DNA of 51,804 bases from Lacunisphaera sp. GTDB lineage: Bacteria; Verrucomicrobiota; Verrucomicrobiia; Opitutales; Opitutaceae. The notes below the pieces were generated by a model that saw only the letters and a list, made by a program, of their open reading frames with translations, did not search any database and was not told the origin of the DNA. The stretch spans positions 1 to 51,804 of the forward strand of contig JAQSCO010000049.1 in assembly GCA_029945445.1 (NCBI GenBank), given 5' to 3'. Positions 24,894-33,923 of this stretch are shown here, piece by piece (position 1 is the first letter of the stretch; the number at the start of each line of letters is the position of its first letter). A program made the translations under genes and the position numbers.

Positions 24894-27086
24894 TCAGCGC
24901 AGGAACGCTTCATGCAGGCCGCCGTCGACCGTGACCACCTGGCCGGTGGTTTTGCTGAGGCGCTGGCTCACGAGGAGGAAGTAGGCCTCGGCCTGGTCGG
25001 CCGGGGTGATCGGCGCCTTGGTCAGCGTGCGGTCGGCGTAGAACTGCGCGAGCTTCGTCACGAGCGAGTCGGTGGCCTCGTCGGCCTGGTAGGGAATGTT
25101 GTATTTCGCGAGGGAGCCGATGACGCGGTCGCGCGGGAACATCGCACTCCCCTGCACCACCGTGGCCGGGGCCACGCCGTTGACGCGCACCAGCGGCGCG
25201 AGCTCGATGGCCATCTCGCGCACGAGGTGGTTGGCGGCGGCCTTCGAGGTATCGTAGGCGACGGAACCCTTCTTCGCGACCGCGGCGTTGGCCGAGGTCG
25301 TGAGGACGAGGCTGCCCTTGAGGCCCTGTTCCTTCCAAGTCTTGAACGCCTCGTCGCCGACAATGTAGCTGCCGGTGACGTTGACGCCGAAGGTGAAGGC
25401 CCACTTGTCGTCGGGAATGTGGCCGGTGGTGTCGCTCGGCCAGAAGACGCCGGCGGTGACGCAAATCGAGTCGAAGCCGCCGTAGGCCAGCGCGACCTGG
25501 TCGAGCATGGCGCGGACGCTGGCGCGGTCGGTGATGTTGCAGGCGAGGCCGACGGCCGGGCCGCAGCTGGAGATGCCCGTGCCCGCGACGCCGATGCCCT
25601 GGCCGAGTTTGGCGGTGATCTCGTCGGCGGTGGCCTGCGCGGTCTCGAGCTTCATGTCGACCGAGACGATGTGCGCGCCGTCCTTCACGAGCCGGTGGGC
25701 GGTCTCCTTGCCGATGCCGGAGCCGGCGCCGATGACGATGATGACCTGGCGGGCGAGTTCCTTCTCGGCGGGCATGCGCTTGAGCTTGGCCTCCTCGAGC
25801 AACCAATACTCGATGTCGAAGGCCTCCTGCTGCGGCAGGGCGATGTATTGGTCGATCGCCTCGGCACCGCGCATGACCTCGACGGCGCAGTTGTAGAACT
25901 CGGCGGTGACGCGCGACTCGGACTTGTCCTTGCCCCACGCAACCAGGCCGACGCCGGGGATGAGCACGACGGTCGGGTTCGGGTCGCGCATGGCCGGCGA
26001 GTTGGCGTGTTTGCACTTCGCATAGTAGGCCGCGTAGTCCTTGCGGTAGGCGGCGAGGCCGGCGGCGAGCTTCTGCTTGAGCGCGGCGGCGTCCTCGGCC
26101 TGCGGGTTCCAGTCCACGTAGAGGGGCTTGATCTTGGTGCGGAGGAAGTGGTCGGGGCAGCTCGTGCCGAGCTCGGCGAGGCGGGCGGCGTCCTGCGAGT
26201 TGACGAAGCGCAGGATCTTCTCGTCGTCCTGCACCGTGCCGATGAAGCGCTTCTGCTGGGAAACCTGGCCGCGCAGCCACGGAAGGATGCCGGCGAAGAC
26301 CGCGTTGCGTTTCGCGGCGTCGAGCGTGGAGTATTTCGCGCCGCCGAAGGCCGTGGCGTCGCCGCCCTTGGCCTGATACTTGGACTCGATGTAGGCCGCC
26401 GCCTTCTCGATGAAGTTCAGCGTGAGCGTATAGCAGGCCTTCTCGTCGTGGTCCCAGGAGATGAAACCGTGCTGGCCCATCATGATGGCCTGCGTCTGCG
26501 GGTTCTGCTTGGCGATCTCCTGCATGGCGAGGCCGAGCTCGAAGCCCGGGCGCATCCACGGCACGTAGGCCATCTCGCCGCCGAAGATCTCCTTGGTCAG
26601 CCGCTCGCAGTTCTGCGAGGCGGCGATCGCGATGATCGCGTTCGGGTGCATGTGGTCGACGTGCCGGCCGGGCAGGAAGGAGTGCAGCGGCGTGTCGATC
26701 GACGACGGCCGCGGGTTCAGGTTGAACGTGGTGTGGTTATACATGCCCACCATGTCGTCCTCGGCCGGGGCCTTGAGGCCCTTGTCGCTGCGCGCGGCGT
26801 AGAGTTGCTGCAGGTCGAGCAGCTTCTGCTGGTAAAGCGACGAGAAGTTCTCGCGCGTGCTCGTGCGCAGGTCGCCGCCGGAGCCCTTGACCCAGAGCAC
26901 CTCGGTGGGCGCGCCGTTAAGCGGATCCTTCCCGGTGATCTTCGACGATGTGTTGCCGCCGCCGGTGTTGGTGATGCGCTGGTCGCTGCCGAGCAGGTTC
27001 GAGCGGTAGATGAGGCGGCCGACGGGATCGAGCGAGGCGGCCTTGGCGTCGTCCCAGCCGAAGGTGACGTATTTGTAGGAGGGCAT
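24894..27086 (-). CDS. rhaEW: Bifunctional rhamnulose-1-phosphate aldolase / lactaldehyde dehydrogenase
   Basis: A 730-residue two-domain enzyme. The N-terminal ~430 residues are a class II aldolase (TNTGGGNTSSKI near 37, VKGSGGDLRT near 65, and the metal-binding HVDHMHPNAIIAIA near 148). The C-terminal part is a short-chain dehydrogenase with the NAD loop VIGAGSGIGKETAHRL near 448 and catalytic YDTSKAAANHL near 610. The aldolase half splits L-rhamnulose-1-phosphate to DHAP and L-lactaldehyde; the dehydrogenase half is known in this type (RhaEW) to oxidise lactaldehyde to lactate. That lactate feeds LutABC. It is separated from rhaB by a structured repeat. Start ATG gives MPSYKYVTFGW. Confidence 0.92.
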   Translation of the reverse strand: MPSYKYVTFGWDDAKAASLDPVGRLIYRSNLLGSDQRITNTGGGNTSSKITGKDPLNGAPTEVLWVKGSGGDLRTSTRENFSSLYQQKLLDLQQLYAARSDKGLKAPAEDDMVGMYNHTTFNLNPRPSSIDTPLHSFLPGRHVDHMHPNAIIAIAASQNCERLTKEIFGGEMAYVPWMRPGFELGLAMQEIAKQNPQTQAIMMGQHGFISWDHDEKACYTLTLNFIEKAAAYIESKYQAKGGDATAFGGAKYSTLDAAKRNAVFAGILPWLRGQVSQQKRFIGTVQDDEKILRFVNSQDAARLAELGTSCPDHFLRTKIKPLYVDWNPQAEDAAALKQKLAAGLAAYRKDYAAYYAKCKHANSPAMRDPNPTVVLIPGVGLVAWGKDKSESRVTAEFYNCAVEVMRGAEAIDQYIALPQQEAFDIEYWLLEEAKLKRMPAEKELARQVIIVIGAGSGIGKETAHRLVKDGAHIVSVDMKLETAQATADEITAKLGQGIGVAGTGISSCGPAVGLACNITDRASVRAMLDQVALAYGGFDSICVTAGVFWPSDTTGHIPDDKWAFTFGVNVTGSYIVGDEAFKTWKEQGLKGSLVLTTSANAAVAKKGSVAYDTSKAAANHLVREMAIELAPLVRVNGVAPATVVQGSAMFPRDRVIGSLAKYNIPYQADEATDSLVTKLAQFYADRTLTKAPITPADQAEAYFLLVSQRLSKTTGQVVTVDGGLHEAFLR

Positions 27087-27122
27087 GGTTTTGATAATGG
27101 AGAGTCGGGTGGAGAAAAATGG

Positions 27123-27890
27123 TCAGAGCCCGAGGGCCTTCTGGCGGTAGTGCTCGTCGGGGCGGCCGGCGATGCGGCTCGCCTGGGCGGGTGTCATAAA
27201 ACGCGGCGAGCCCAAGGTGACGGCGCCGGTGAAAATCTCGGCGGCCTTGTTCGCCATCAGGGTGGCGGCCAGTACGGCCTCGGGCGTGGCACCCAGCGCG
27301 ATCAGGCCGTGATTCTCGAGCAGGATGATGCGCGGCGGACGGGCGAGACGCTTGAGGTAGGCCTGCACGGCGCTGCGGATGCCCTGCGCCAGCTTCAGGC
27401 CCGGATCGATGTAGGGCACCCGCACGAACTCGGCGCCGCAGCACACGACCTCGTCGGGGCAGCCGCGCTTGGTCGCGAAGGCCCGGGCGTGCTTCGTGCA
27501 AAGGATCTTGTTCACTGCCACCGGGTGGGTGTGGCCGACGAAGCTCACGCCGGGCAAAGTGAGCAGCCACGCATGGAACATCGCCTCAACCGACGGCTTC
27601 CGGGAATTAGGGTCGACGCGCGCGGTGAACAGCGCCTCGTCGATGGCGGTGTCGGCCATAGCCTTTTGGTCGAGCAGCGGCAGCAGCTTGTCGAATCGGC
27701 ACGTCGCGGTGCCGGCGGCGGCGAGCGAGCCGAGATTCGAGCCGCTGGCCTTGACGACGAAAGTGTCGGCCGAGAGCCGCGCGGAGGTGTTCCCCTCCCC
27801 CAGGATCGCCAGCTTGCGGTCCTCGCGGCCGAGCTGGTGCGAGAGGTCGAGCATCCGCTGGAGAACATCAACTGGGGGCAACGAAGTCAT
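27123..27890 (-). CDS. Second class II aldolase (fuculose/rhamnulose-phosphate type)
   Basis: A 255-residue stand-alone class II aldolase/adducin-family protein. Seen: LGEGNTSARLS near 30, VKASGSNLGSL near 45, and the metal-binding pair in SFVGHTHPVAVN near 117, then LLENHGLIALGATP near 195. Beside a full-length rhamnulose-phosphate aldolase and a fucose-isomerase-like gene, a likely job is cleavage of L-fuculose-1-phosphate or another ketose phosphate. The ATG overlaps the stop of the DeoR regulator as ATGA, so it is the first enzyme gene of the regulated operon. Longer readings upstream are shadows of the regulator. Confidence 0.85.
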   Translation of the reverse strand: MTSLPPVDVLQRMLDLSHQLGREDRKLAILGEGNTSARLSADTFVVKASGSNLGSLAAAGTATCRFDKLLPLLDQKAMADTAIDEALFTARVDPNSRKPSVEAMFHAWLLTLPGVSFVGHTHPVAVNKILCTKHARAFATKRGCPDEVVCCGAEFVRVPYIDPGLKLAQGIRSAVQAYLKRLARPPRIILLENHGLIALGATPEAVLAATLMANKAAEIFTGAVTLGSPRFMTPAQASRIAGRPDEHYRQKALGL

Positions 27891-28669
27891 CAGGCGCGGA
27901 GGAGTTTGGCGGGCGGGAGCGAGATGCCGTGCGCGGCGAGCCGCGGCGGCGGGGTGTCGGAAATCAGGGCGGTAAGCTGGGACCAGGCCGCGACGCGGTG
28001 CGGGGTGGCTTTCCCGAGCTTGGACGCATCGAGGCAGAAGTAAACCCGCTGGGCGTGGCGCAGGACGGATTTCTGGAAAGCCGCGACGCTCGCGTGCGAG
28101 TTGCTGATGCCCGCCGCGTCCATGCCCTCGCCGCCGAGGAAGGCCGCATCGAAGGACCACTCCCCCAGCGCCTTGATCGCCCGCGGACCCATCAGGGCCG
28201 CCTGGCGGTTGAGGAACTCACCGCCTACGACGTGCAATTCCACCCCCGGCGTGCTGCCGAGGACAGACGCGGCCGCGAGGCTGTTGGTCACGACCACCAG
28301 CCGGGTCAGGCCGCGCCGGTGGGCCAGCGCGCGGGCCGCGGCCTGGATGGTCGTGCCGGCGTCAAGGAAGATGGTGCCGGTGCGCGGCACCTGCGCGACC
28401 GCCTTCTCCGCGATGCGGGTCTTGGCCGGGCGGGCCCGGCCGGAACGCTCGTCGTGCGAGGCAAAGGCGCTGTTGTAGTCCGCCAGCGCGCCGCCGTAGG
28501 TCCGGGTGATGTGGCCGTTCGCCTCGACCGCCGCGAGGTCGCGGCGCGCGGTGGCCTCCGACACCTGCAGCCGCTTGCAGATCTCGTTGACCGGCAGGAA
28601 ACCGTCGCGCCGGATCAGGCGGCGAAGTTCCTCGCGGCGGAGATCGACAATGTGCTGGGGCACGCGCAT
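27890..28669 (-). CDS. DeoR-family transcriptional regulator
   Basis: A 259-residue sugar-operon regulator. The N-terminal winged helix-turn-helix has VNEICKRLQVSEATARRDLA near residues 27-46 followed by the GGAL wing; the C-terminal half is the DeoR sugar-phosphate sensor (FLDAGTTIQAAARAL near 100, VVVTNSLAAA near 125, ALMGPRAIKAL, then FLGGEGMDA near 175). DeoR proteins are released from DNA by phosphorylated sugars, here probably a ketose phosphate of the rhamnose/fucose route. It heads the catabolic operon, and a perfect palindrome stands 20 bases upstream of its ATG, which suggests self-regulation. Confidence 0.92.
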   Translation of the reverse strand: MRVPQHIVDLRREELRRLIRRDGFLPVNEICKRLQVSEATARRDLAAVEANGHITRTYGGALADYNSAFASHDERSGRARPAKTRIAEKAVAQVPRTGTIFLDAGTTIQAAARALAHRRGLTRLVVVTNSLAAASVLGSTPGVELHVVGGEFLNRQAALMGPRAIKALGEWSFDAAFLGGEGMDAAGISNSHASVAAFQKSVLRHAQRVYFCLDASKLGKATPHRVAAWSQLTALISDTPPPRLAAHGISLPPAKLLRA

Positions 28670-28688
28670 GCCGGGCAGTCAGGAAAGT

Positions 28689-28712
28689 TATATGATTGAG
28701 GTCAATCATATA
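28689..28712. promoter_or_regulatory. Palindromic operator candidate of the DeoR regulator
   Basis: TATATGATTG and CAATCATATA are perfect 10-base inverted arms around a 4-base centre. The site lies 20 bases upstream of the deoR start and 38 bases beyond the stop of the glycosidase gene, the only gap between the two blocks. Its AT content stands out from the GC-rich surroundings. It fits an operator for the adjacent DeoR protein. Confidence 0.65.
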
Positions 28713-28750
28713 GATCCGGCCCGTATCCGGCGGATCGTGCCGCCGGCGGG

Positions 28751-30442
28751 TCAGCGGTAGCGGTAGAGCTTCACGCGCTGGAGCGTGGGGCCGTCGGGCC
28801 CGAACATCAGGCCGCTGCCCGATTGGTTCGCGGCCGCGGCCTTGGCGAGGTTGTAGTCCACCAAGATGTCGTCGCCGCTCATCTTGCGGCCCGGCACCCA
28901 GCGCCCGTCCCGCACCTCGCCGGCTTCCGCGTCGGCGATGCCCGCAATGGGGGCGCCGGGCGGGCGGGGCGTGAAGGTCACCTGCACATCCGTGCCGGCA
29001 ACGAGGTAGTCGTCGGGCCCGAGCCCGCAGACCATGGCATAGCCCAGCTCGGCCGAAAGTTTGCCGGTCCGGCGGTTTTTCCGCAGTTCGACCGTCAGCG
29101 TGTGGTTGCCGAGCGCGATTTCCTGCCTCGGCTTGGTCGTGGTCAGCCAGGCGGCGCGGATCGTGCCCTTCTGCTGGTGCTCGAGGATGAGCGGCGTGAG
29201 GTCGCGGAGCACGGCGTAAGCCTTCGCCAGCGGCAAGCCCTCCAGCTCCGTCGGTGCCGGCGCGCCCGGTTCGGGGCGCAGCACCACGAGGCGGCCGGTG
29301 TTGTCGATGCCGAAGGGCGAATAACCGAGCGAGGCGTGCGCGCCGATCGCGTAGAAGGCGTTGGCCGCGCCGCCGGCGTCGCCGCGCGATTCCGGGACGA
29401 AGACCGGGTTGTCGGGCCGCTGGAACGACGCGACCTGCTCGTCGAAGTTGGGCAGGTAGATGTCGGGGCAGTTGAGGTCGATGGCGGGCGCGCCGGCTTT
29501 CCACACATCGAGCGAAAGCGGCTGCGGGCCGCCGCTCGGGTAGTCGCCGGGGCCCTTGTCCTCGGGCTGGACGATCCAGGTGTTCGTGAACACCGGCAGC
29601 GGATACACCGCCTTGCCGGCGGCCGTCATGCCGCCCATGAACTTCGCGTAGTGCCACGCCATGAAGAGCTCGTCGGTCGCCGGACTCGTCCCGAAGACTT
29701 CCGTCCAGGTGCCCGCGGTTTTCCCGCCCGCCTCGGCCCACAGCTTGGCCAAGGCCGGTGCCAGGCCGGCCTGGTGCGCCGCCAGGTATTTCATGAGTTC
29801 CGCCGGCACCGCGCCGGCGAAGGCGGCGTTCGCCGCGTCGCTGCGGTCGCGCGAGTCGCCGAGCACGCCGACCTCGTTCTGCAGCTGGATCATGAGCGTC
29901 GTGCGCTGCGGGTCGGCCTCGCGCAGGTGCTCCATGAACTTCACGTAGGCGCGGGTGTCGGCCGCGAGCGCCGTCGCGCTGAGCGGCGAAAGGATTTCCA
30001 CGGACTGGCCGCCGGCGACCCGGACACGCGGAAAGCGTGCCTGGTCGGCCTTGACCCACGCGGGGACGAAACTGGAAATGCCATTCTTCCAGCTGCCGAA
30101 CCACAGGAAGATGACGCGCTGGTTGTTCGCGCGCGCGCCGGCGAGGAGCCCGTCCACGAGCGCGAAATCAAATTTGCCCTCCGCCGGCTCGACCCACGCC
30201 CACGCGATGGCGACGAGCACGGTGTTGAGGTTGAGCCGCGTCAGCTTCGGCCAGACCGTATCCATGTAGGCAAGGCTCGAGGACGCCGTGTTGGCGACCT
30301 CGCCGCCGCGGATCAGCCACGGCTGGCCGTCGACGATGAGCTGTGCGGCCGCGCCCCGGCGCTCGAGGGTGGGCAGAGGCGCTGCCTCGCTGGAAACGAC
30401 GATGGCGAAAACGCCGAGCAGCAGCAGGGTAAGTTGTTTCAT
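28751..30442 (-). CDS. Secreted beta-galactosidase-like glycosidase (GH35-type, DUF5597)
   Basis: A 563-residue exported glycoside hydrolase of clan A. After a signal peptide (LTLLLLGVFAIVVSSEA), a GH35-like TIM barrel follows with ELIVDGQPWLIRGGEV-like opening (QLIVDGQPWLIRGGE), LNTVLVAIAWAWVEP near 75, the acid/base in MIQLQNEVG near 185, and the nucleophile in VFVPESRGDAG near 350. The C-terminal ~150 residues match the DUF5597 domain joined to such barrels. It probably removes galactose side chains from pectic polymers outside the cytoplasm. It is the last gene of the minus-strand pectin block. Confidence 0.85.
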   Translation of the reverse strand: MKQLTLLLLGVFAIVVSSEAAPLPTLERRGAAAQLIVDGQPWLIRGGEVANTASSSLAYMDTVWPKLTRLNLNTVLVAIAWAWVEPAEGKFDFALVDGLLAGARANNQRVIFLWFGSWKNGISSFVPAWVKADQARFPRVRVAGGQSVEILSPLSATALAADTRAYVKFMEHLREADPQRTTLMIQLQNEVGVLGDSRDRSDAANAAFAGAVPAELMKYLAAHQAGLAPALAKLWAEAGGKTAGTWTEVFGTSPATDELFMAWHYAKFMGGMTAAGKAVYPLPVFTNTWIVQPEDKGPGDYPSGGPQPLSLDVWKAGAPAIDLNCPDIYLPNFDEQVASFQRPDNPVFVPESRGDAGGAANAFYAIGAHASLGYSPFGIDNTGRLVVLRPEPGAPAPTELEGLPLAKAYAVLRDLTPLILEHQQKGTIRAAWLTTTKPRQEIALGNHTLTVELRKNRRTGKLSAELGYAMVCGLGPDDYLVAGTDVQVTFTPRPPGAPIAGIADAEAGEVRDGRWVPGRKMSGDDILVDYNLAKAAAANQSGSGLMFGPDGPTLQRVKLYRYR

Positions 30443-30457
30443 AAAATCATGTCGGAG

Positions 30458-31570
30458 TTACCTCAACTGCACGTCCCACACCTTCGAACGGCGGGCCGGG
30501 CCGGCGGGGCCGGTGACGTCGAGGACGACCACGTAGTTGCCCGGCTTCGCGTAGGCGTGCTGCGGATGCTGCTCCGGCGAGGTCGCGCCGTCGCCGAAAT
30601 CCCATTTCCAGGCCGTGATGGTGCCCACCGAGAGGTCCTTGAACGCCACGAGCCGGCGATCCAGGTCGACCACGGTCCAGGTCCACTGCGCCCCGAGCTT
30701 CGGCTGGAGCGCGGGCTCGAGCGGCATCAGCCGGAACGCGCACAGCTCTGAGGCATGGCCGTAGGAGGTGCGCTTCGGCGAGAGCATCCAGAAGCCCCGC
30801 GGGCTCGGGCCGTCGTAATCGATCACGATCCACGAGAGCCCGATGATCTTGTTTTCGCGCAGCACCGACTCGACCGCGCGCTGCGGCCCCTCGGGCCCGG
30901 CGTAGTCGAAGGGCGTGATCCAGAACTCGAGAACGTATTTGCCGGACTCGCCGTGCTTGAAGCTGAACGACTGGGCGGAGTTCGCCCACGGCAGCTCCTT
31001 CGTCCAGGTCGGCGCCCCCCAAGCCATCGTCCAGTCCTTGTTCACCGCCGGCGTGAAGATGTGGTAGTTCTGCGCCGACACACCATGGATGGCCCAGTGC
31101 GCCTCGTCCAGGCTGATGCGGTCGTCGGGCCGGGCCGCGGACTCGCCCACCCGGTCGGGGGTCCAGAATTCCTTGTGCCCCTTGTCGATGAGCGCGCCGC
31201 CCGAGGCATCCCCGTCCACGATGATCTCGAAGGTGTCGTTGTGCAGGCCCGGGTCGGCGAAATCCCAGAAGTCATCCTCGGCCTCGTAGAGGAAATACAG
31301 CCGGTTGAGGCCCTTCACCCACCCCACCCTCACGCGCACGGCGAGCGACTTGTCGCCGGCGGCCGGCGGGGGTTTCGAATCGTTGGTCAGCTGGTCTTTC
31401 CCGACGACGTAGCTCTCCGGCACCATCGCCCAGTCGGAGGTGTCGCCATCAATGCGCGGGATCTTGTCCGCCGGAAACTGGAAGACCTGGTAGGTGCGCT
31501 CGGGCTTCTCCAGCGCAAACGCCGCGGCGGCACCGAGGAACAGCAGCAGGAAAAAGCGGGCGGATTTCAT
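30458..31570 (-). CDS. Secreted protein with CBM9/DOMON-like and PKD domains
   Basis: A 370-residue exported protein: signal peptide (FFLLLFLGAAAAFA), a beta-sandwich similar to CBM9/DOMON carbohydrate-binding modules at residues ~25-280 (KIPRIDGDTSDWAMVPES, then FEIIVDGDASGGALI), and a C-terminal PKD domain (KWDFGDGATSPEQHPQHAY). No catalytic motif is visible. It may bind polysaccharide at the cell surface for the glycosidases encoded on both sides. The earlier in-frame start lies inside the GH105 gene, so I use MKSARFFLLL. Confidence 0.75.
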   Translation of the reverse strand: MKSARFFLLLFLGAAAAFALEKPERTYQVFQFPADKIPRIDGDTSDWAMVPESYVVGKDQLTNDSKPPPAAGDKSLAVRVRVGWVKGLNRLYFLYEAEDDFWDFADPGLHNDTFEIIVDGDASGGALIDKGHKEFWTPDRVGESAARPDDRISLDEAHWAIHGVSAQNYHIFTPAVNKDWTMAWGAPTWTKELPWANSAQSFSFKHGESGKYVLEFWITPFDYAGPEGPQRAVESVLRENKIIGLSWIVIDYDGPSPRGFWMLSPKRTSYGHASELCAFRLMPLEPALQPKLGAQWTWTVVDLDRRLVAFKDLSVGTITAWKWDFGDGATSPEQHPQHAYAKPGNYVVVLDVTGPAGPARRSKVWDVQLR

Positions 31571-31577
31571 GGGCACA

Positions 31578-32966
31578 TCAGAAACGCGCCGGCGACGGGG
31601 CGAACTGCACCGCGCCGTCGCTGACGTTGGCCGCCGCGCCCTTGCCCGAGCGGAGCGCGAGCAGCTCCGCGCCGGCAAGCAGCACCGGGCCGTAGGCGTG
31701 CGCCGCATAGACGCTCACCGGGCGGTAATAATAGAACATCGGGTCGAACGCCAGGCCCGTGCCGACGCAGGTGTTCTCCACCTGGCCCTGCGCGTTGACC
31801 TGTAGGGTGACGGCATTCCAGCCGAGCGACACCACGGGGCCGTAGGCGAGCGGGTCGAGCCAGCCGCGGTTGATGCCCCGCGCGATGGCGTAAGTGAACA
31901 TCGCGGAGGCCGACGTTTCGAGGTAGGAATCATTGCGGTCCAGCAACTGGTGCCAGAGCCCGCTGCGGCCCTGCACGGTGGCGAGGCCGGCGGCGTGCGC
32001 GCGGTATTGGGCGAGCACCGCGGCGCGGCCGGGATGGTTTTCGGGCAACACCGAGAGCAGCTCGGCCATCGCGACGATCGCCCAGCCGTTCGCGCGGCCC
32101 CAGTGGAACGCCGGATGCGGGTCCATCTCCTGCACCCAGCCGTGCCGGTAGAGCCCGGTCTCCTTGACGAACATCCGCGCGGAGAACTGCAGGATCTGCT
32201 TCACCGCGTCGTCGAAATATTTCGGCTCGCCCGTCAGCGCCCCCATCTGCGCCAGCGCGGGCACGCTCATGTAGAGGTCGTCGAGCCAGAGCGTGTTCGC
32301 CAGCGGGCGGTTGCGGGCCAGCGTGCCGTCGGCCAGCCGGAACTGGCCGGTGGAGATCCACGCCATGTAGTTGTCGATCCACGGCCGGAGGCGCTCGGGC
32401 TCGACGCCGGCGCGCGCGGCCTTGATGAACGCAACGCACATCGAGCCGGAGTCGTCGAGCGAGCGCGGCGCCAGCACGGACCCGAGCGCGAGCATCCGTT
32501 GCGGACCGGGCACGTCGGCGGCCGGCGGCGGCAGGGTCTTCAGGTGGGCGGCGACGGTCGCGATCGCATGCAGCCGCGACGCGGCGTATTCGCGGTAGCG
32601 CGCGTCGCCCGTGGCCTCGGCGGCGAGCAGCATGCCGGAATATGTGACACCCCACTCGTAGCTCGTGATGAGGAAATCCGTGCGGTCGAACGCGACGTTG
32701 CCCTCGAGCTTGGTCAGGTCGGTGACCGGCTCGCGCTTGTCCCGGTCGATGATCTTGACGACCTTGATCGGGCTCGCCGTCCCGAGATAGCCGAGCACGC
32801 GGCCGAGCACGGCCTTGATCTCGTCGACCGAGGCCGGCGGATAGGGCGTCGGGTAAGCGGGCGCAAGGCGATTGGGATTGCTGCTCGGGGGCGGCGGCGG
32901 CGTTTGCGCGAGGGCCGGGGCGGTCGCCAGCGCGGCCAGCAGAAGCAGTCGGGCGGGGTGTTGCAT
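31578..32966 (-). CDS. GH105-type unsaturated rhamnogalacturonyl hydrolase
   Basis: A 462-residue exported alpha/alpha-barrel glycosidase. After the signal peptide (LLLLAALATAPALAQ) and a Pro-rich linker come the family marks: TLWLDDLYMSVPALAQMG near 235, with the catalytic Asp, and FHWGRANGWAIVAMAELL near 310. GH105 enzymes remove unsaturated galacturonosyl ends from rhamnogalacturonan oligomers made by lyases, releasing rhamnose-containing products that feed the neighbouring transporter and catabolic genes. It lies eight bases upstream of the PKD protein gene. Start ATG gives MQHPARLLLL. Confidence 0.88.
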   Translation of the reverse strand: MQHPARLLLLAALATAPALAQTPPPPPSSNPNRLAPAYPTPYPPASVDEIKAVLGRVLGYLGTASPIKVVKIIDRDKREPVTDLTKLEGNVAFDRTDFLITSYEWGVTYSGMLLAAEATGDARYREYAASRLHAIATVAAHLKTLPPPAADVPGPQRMLALGSVLAPRSLDDSGSMCVAFIKAARAGVEPERLRPWIDNYMAWISTGQFRLADGTLARNRPLANTLWLDDLYMSVPALAQMGALTGEPKYFDDAVKQILQFSARMFVKETGLYRHGWVQEMDPHPAFHWGRANGWAIVAMAELLSVLPENHPGRAAVLAQYRAHAAGLATVQGRSGLWHQLLDRNDSYLETSASAMFTYAIARGINRGWLDPLAYGPVVSLGWNAVTLQVNAQGQVENTCVGTGLAFDPMFYYYRPVSVYAAHAYGPVLLAGAELLALRSGKGAAANVSDGAVQFAPSPARF

Positions 32967-32986
32967 ATAGGGGCGGGTGCGCCGGC

Positions 32987-33901
32987 TCAGGGTTTGGCGG
33001 CGGCGAGAAGGCCGCGGTGACGCAACCATTCCTCGGCGCGCTTGGTCCAATCAGAGGCGGTGCCGAACTCGGCCTTCAGGCCCATGCCGTGCGTGCCGTG
33101 CTCGAACAGATACATTTCGGCCGGCACCTGCGCGCGCGTCAGGGCCTGGTAGAACACAATGCTGTTCTCCACCGGCACCGTCGCGTCCTCCTGCGTGTGG
33201 ATGAGCAGCGTCGGCGGCGTGGCGGCGGTGACCTGCTTCTCCAGCGACATCAACTGCAGCAGCTCCGGCTGCGGGGTCGCGCCGAGCAGCGCCTTGCGCG
33301 AGCCGGCGTGCGCGAACGGGTCGTCCATCGTGATGACCGGATACAGCAGGATGAGGAAGTCGGGGCGCGCGCTGGTGGTGTCGAGCGGCGCGCCGGTCTT
33401 GCCCGCGGCCTGGTCGAACAGCGTGCCGGCACTCGCCGCGAGATGCCCGCCGGCCGAGCTGCCCATGACGCCGACGCGCGCGGGGTTGATCTTAAACTCC
33501 GCGGCGCGCGACCGGACGATCCGCACGGCCCGCAACACATCCTGCAATGGCGCCGGGTGGCCGAACTCCTGCAATCTGCTTTTGAGGACAAAGGTCGTGA
33601 CGCCCAGCGTGCTCAGCCAATTCGCGTATTGGACGCCTTCGCGCAGATTGGACAGCCGCATGTAGGCCCCGCCCGGGCAGACGATGACCGCCGTGCCGTT
33701 CGGCCGGTCTACCGCCGCGGGATAAACCGTGAGCGTGGGCACCGAGACATTCGCGATGCGGCCGGTTTCGTCGGTGAGCTCCGCGCCGATGTCCTTCGCC
33801 CCCGGCACGCCCTCGGGCCAGAGCGGGATCACGAGGGGCTCGGTGGCGGCCGCCAACGTGGCGGCCGCGGTCATAAGGGCGGTAAGGAGAAGTTTCTTCA
33901 T
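32987..33901 (-). CDS. Secreted alpha/beta-hydrolase (carbohydrate esterase type)
   Basis: A 304-residue exported esterase. Signal peptide (LLLTALMTAAATLAAA), oxyanion-region AVIVCPGGAYMRLSN near 75, nucleophile Ser in VGVMGSSAGGHLAAS near 150, catalytic Asp in HTQEDATVPVENS near 240 and His in EHGTHGMGL near 272. This matches acetyl-xylan- or pectin-deacetylating esterases, which strip acetyl groups so that glycosidases can act. It is encoded directly upstream of the GH105 gene in the same operon. The precise substrate is not visible. Confidence 0.85.
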   Translation of the reverse strand: MKKLLLTALMTAAATLAAATEPLVIPLWPEGVPGAKDIGAELTDETGRIANVSVPTLTVYPAAVDRPNGTAVIVCPGGAYMRLSNLREGVQYANWLSTLGVTTFVLKSRLQEFGHPAPLQDVLRAVRIVRSRAAEFKINPARVGVMGSSAGGHLAASAGTLFDQAAGKTGAPLDTTSARPDFLILLYPVITMDDPFAHAGSRKALLGATPQPELLQLMSLEKQVTAATPPTLLIHTQEDATVPVENSIVFYQALTRAQVPAEMYLFEHGTHGMGLKAEFGTASDWTKRAEEWLRHRGLLAAAKP

Positions 33902-33923
33902 GGGGATAACGGGAAGCTGACGA

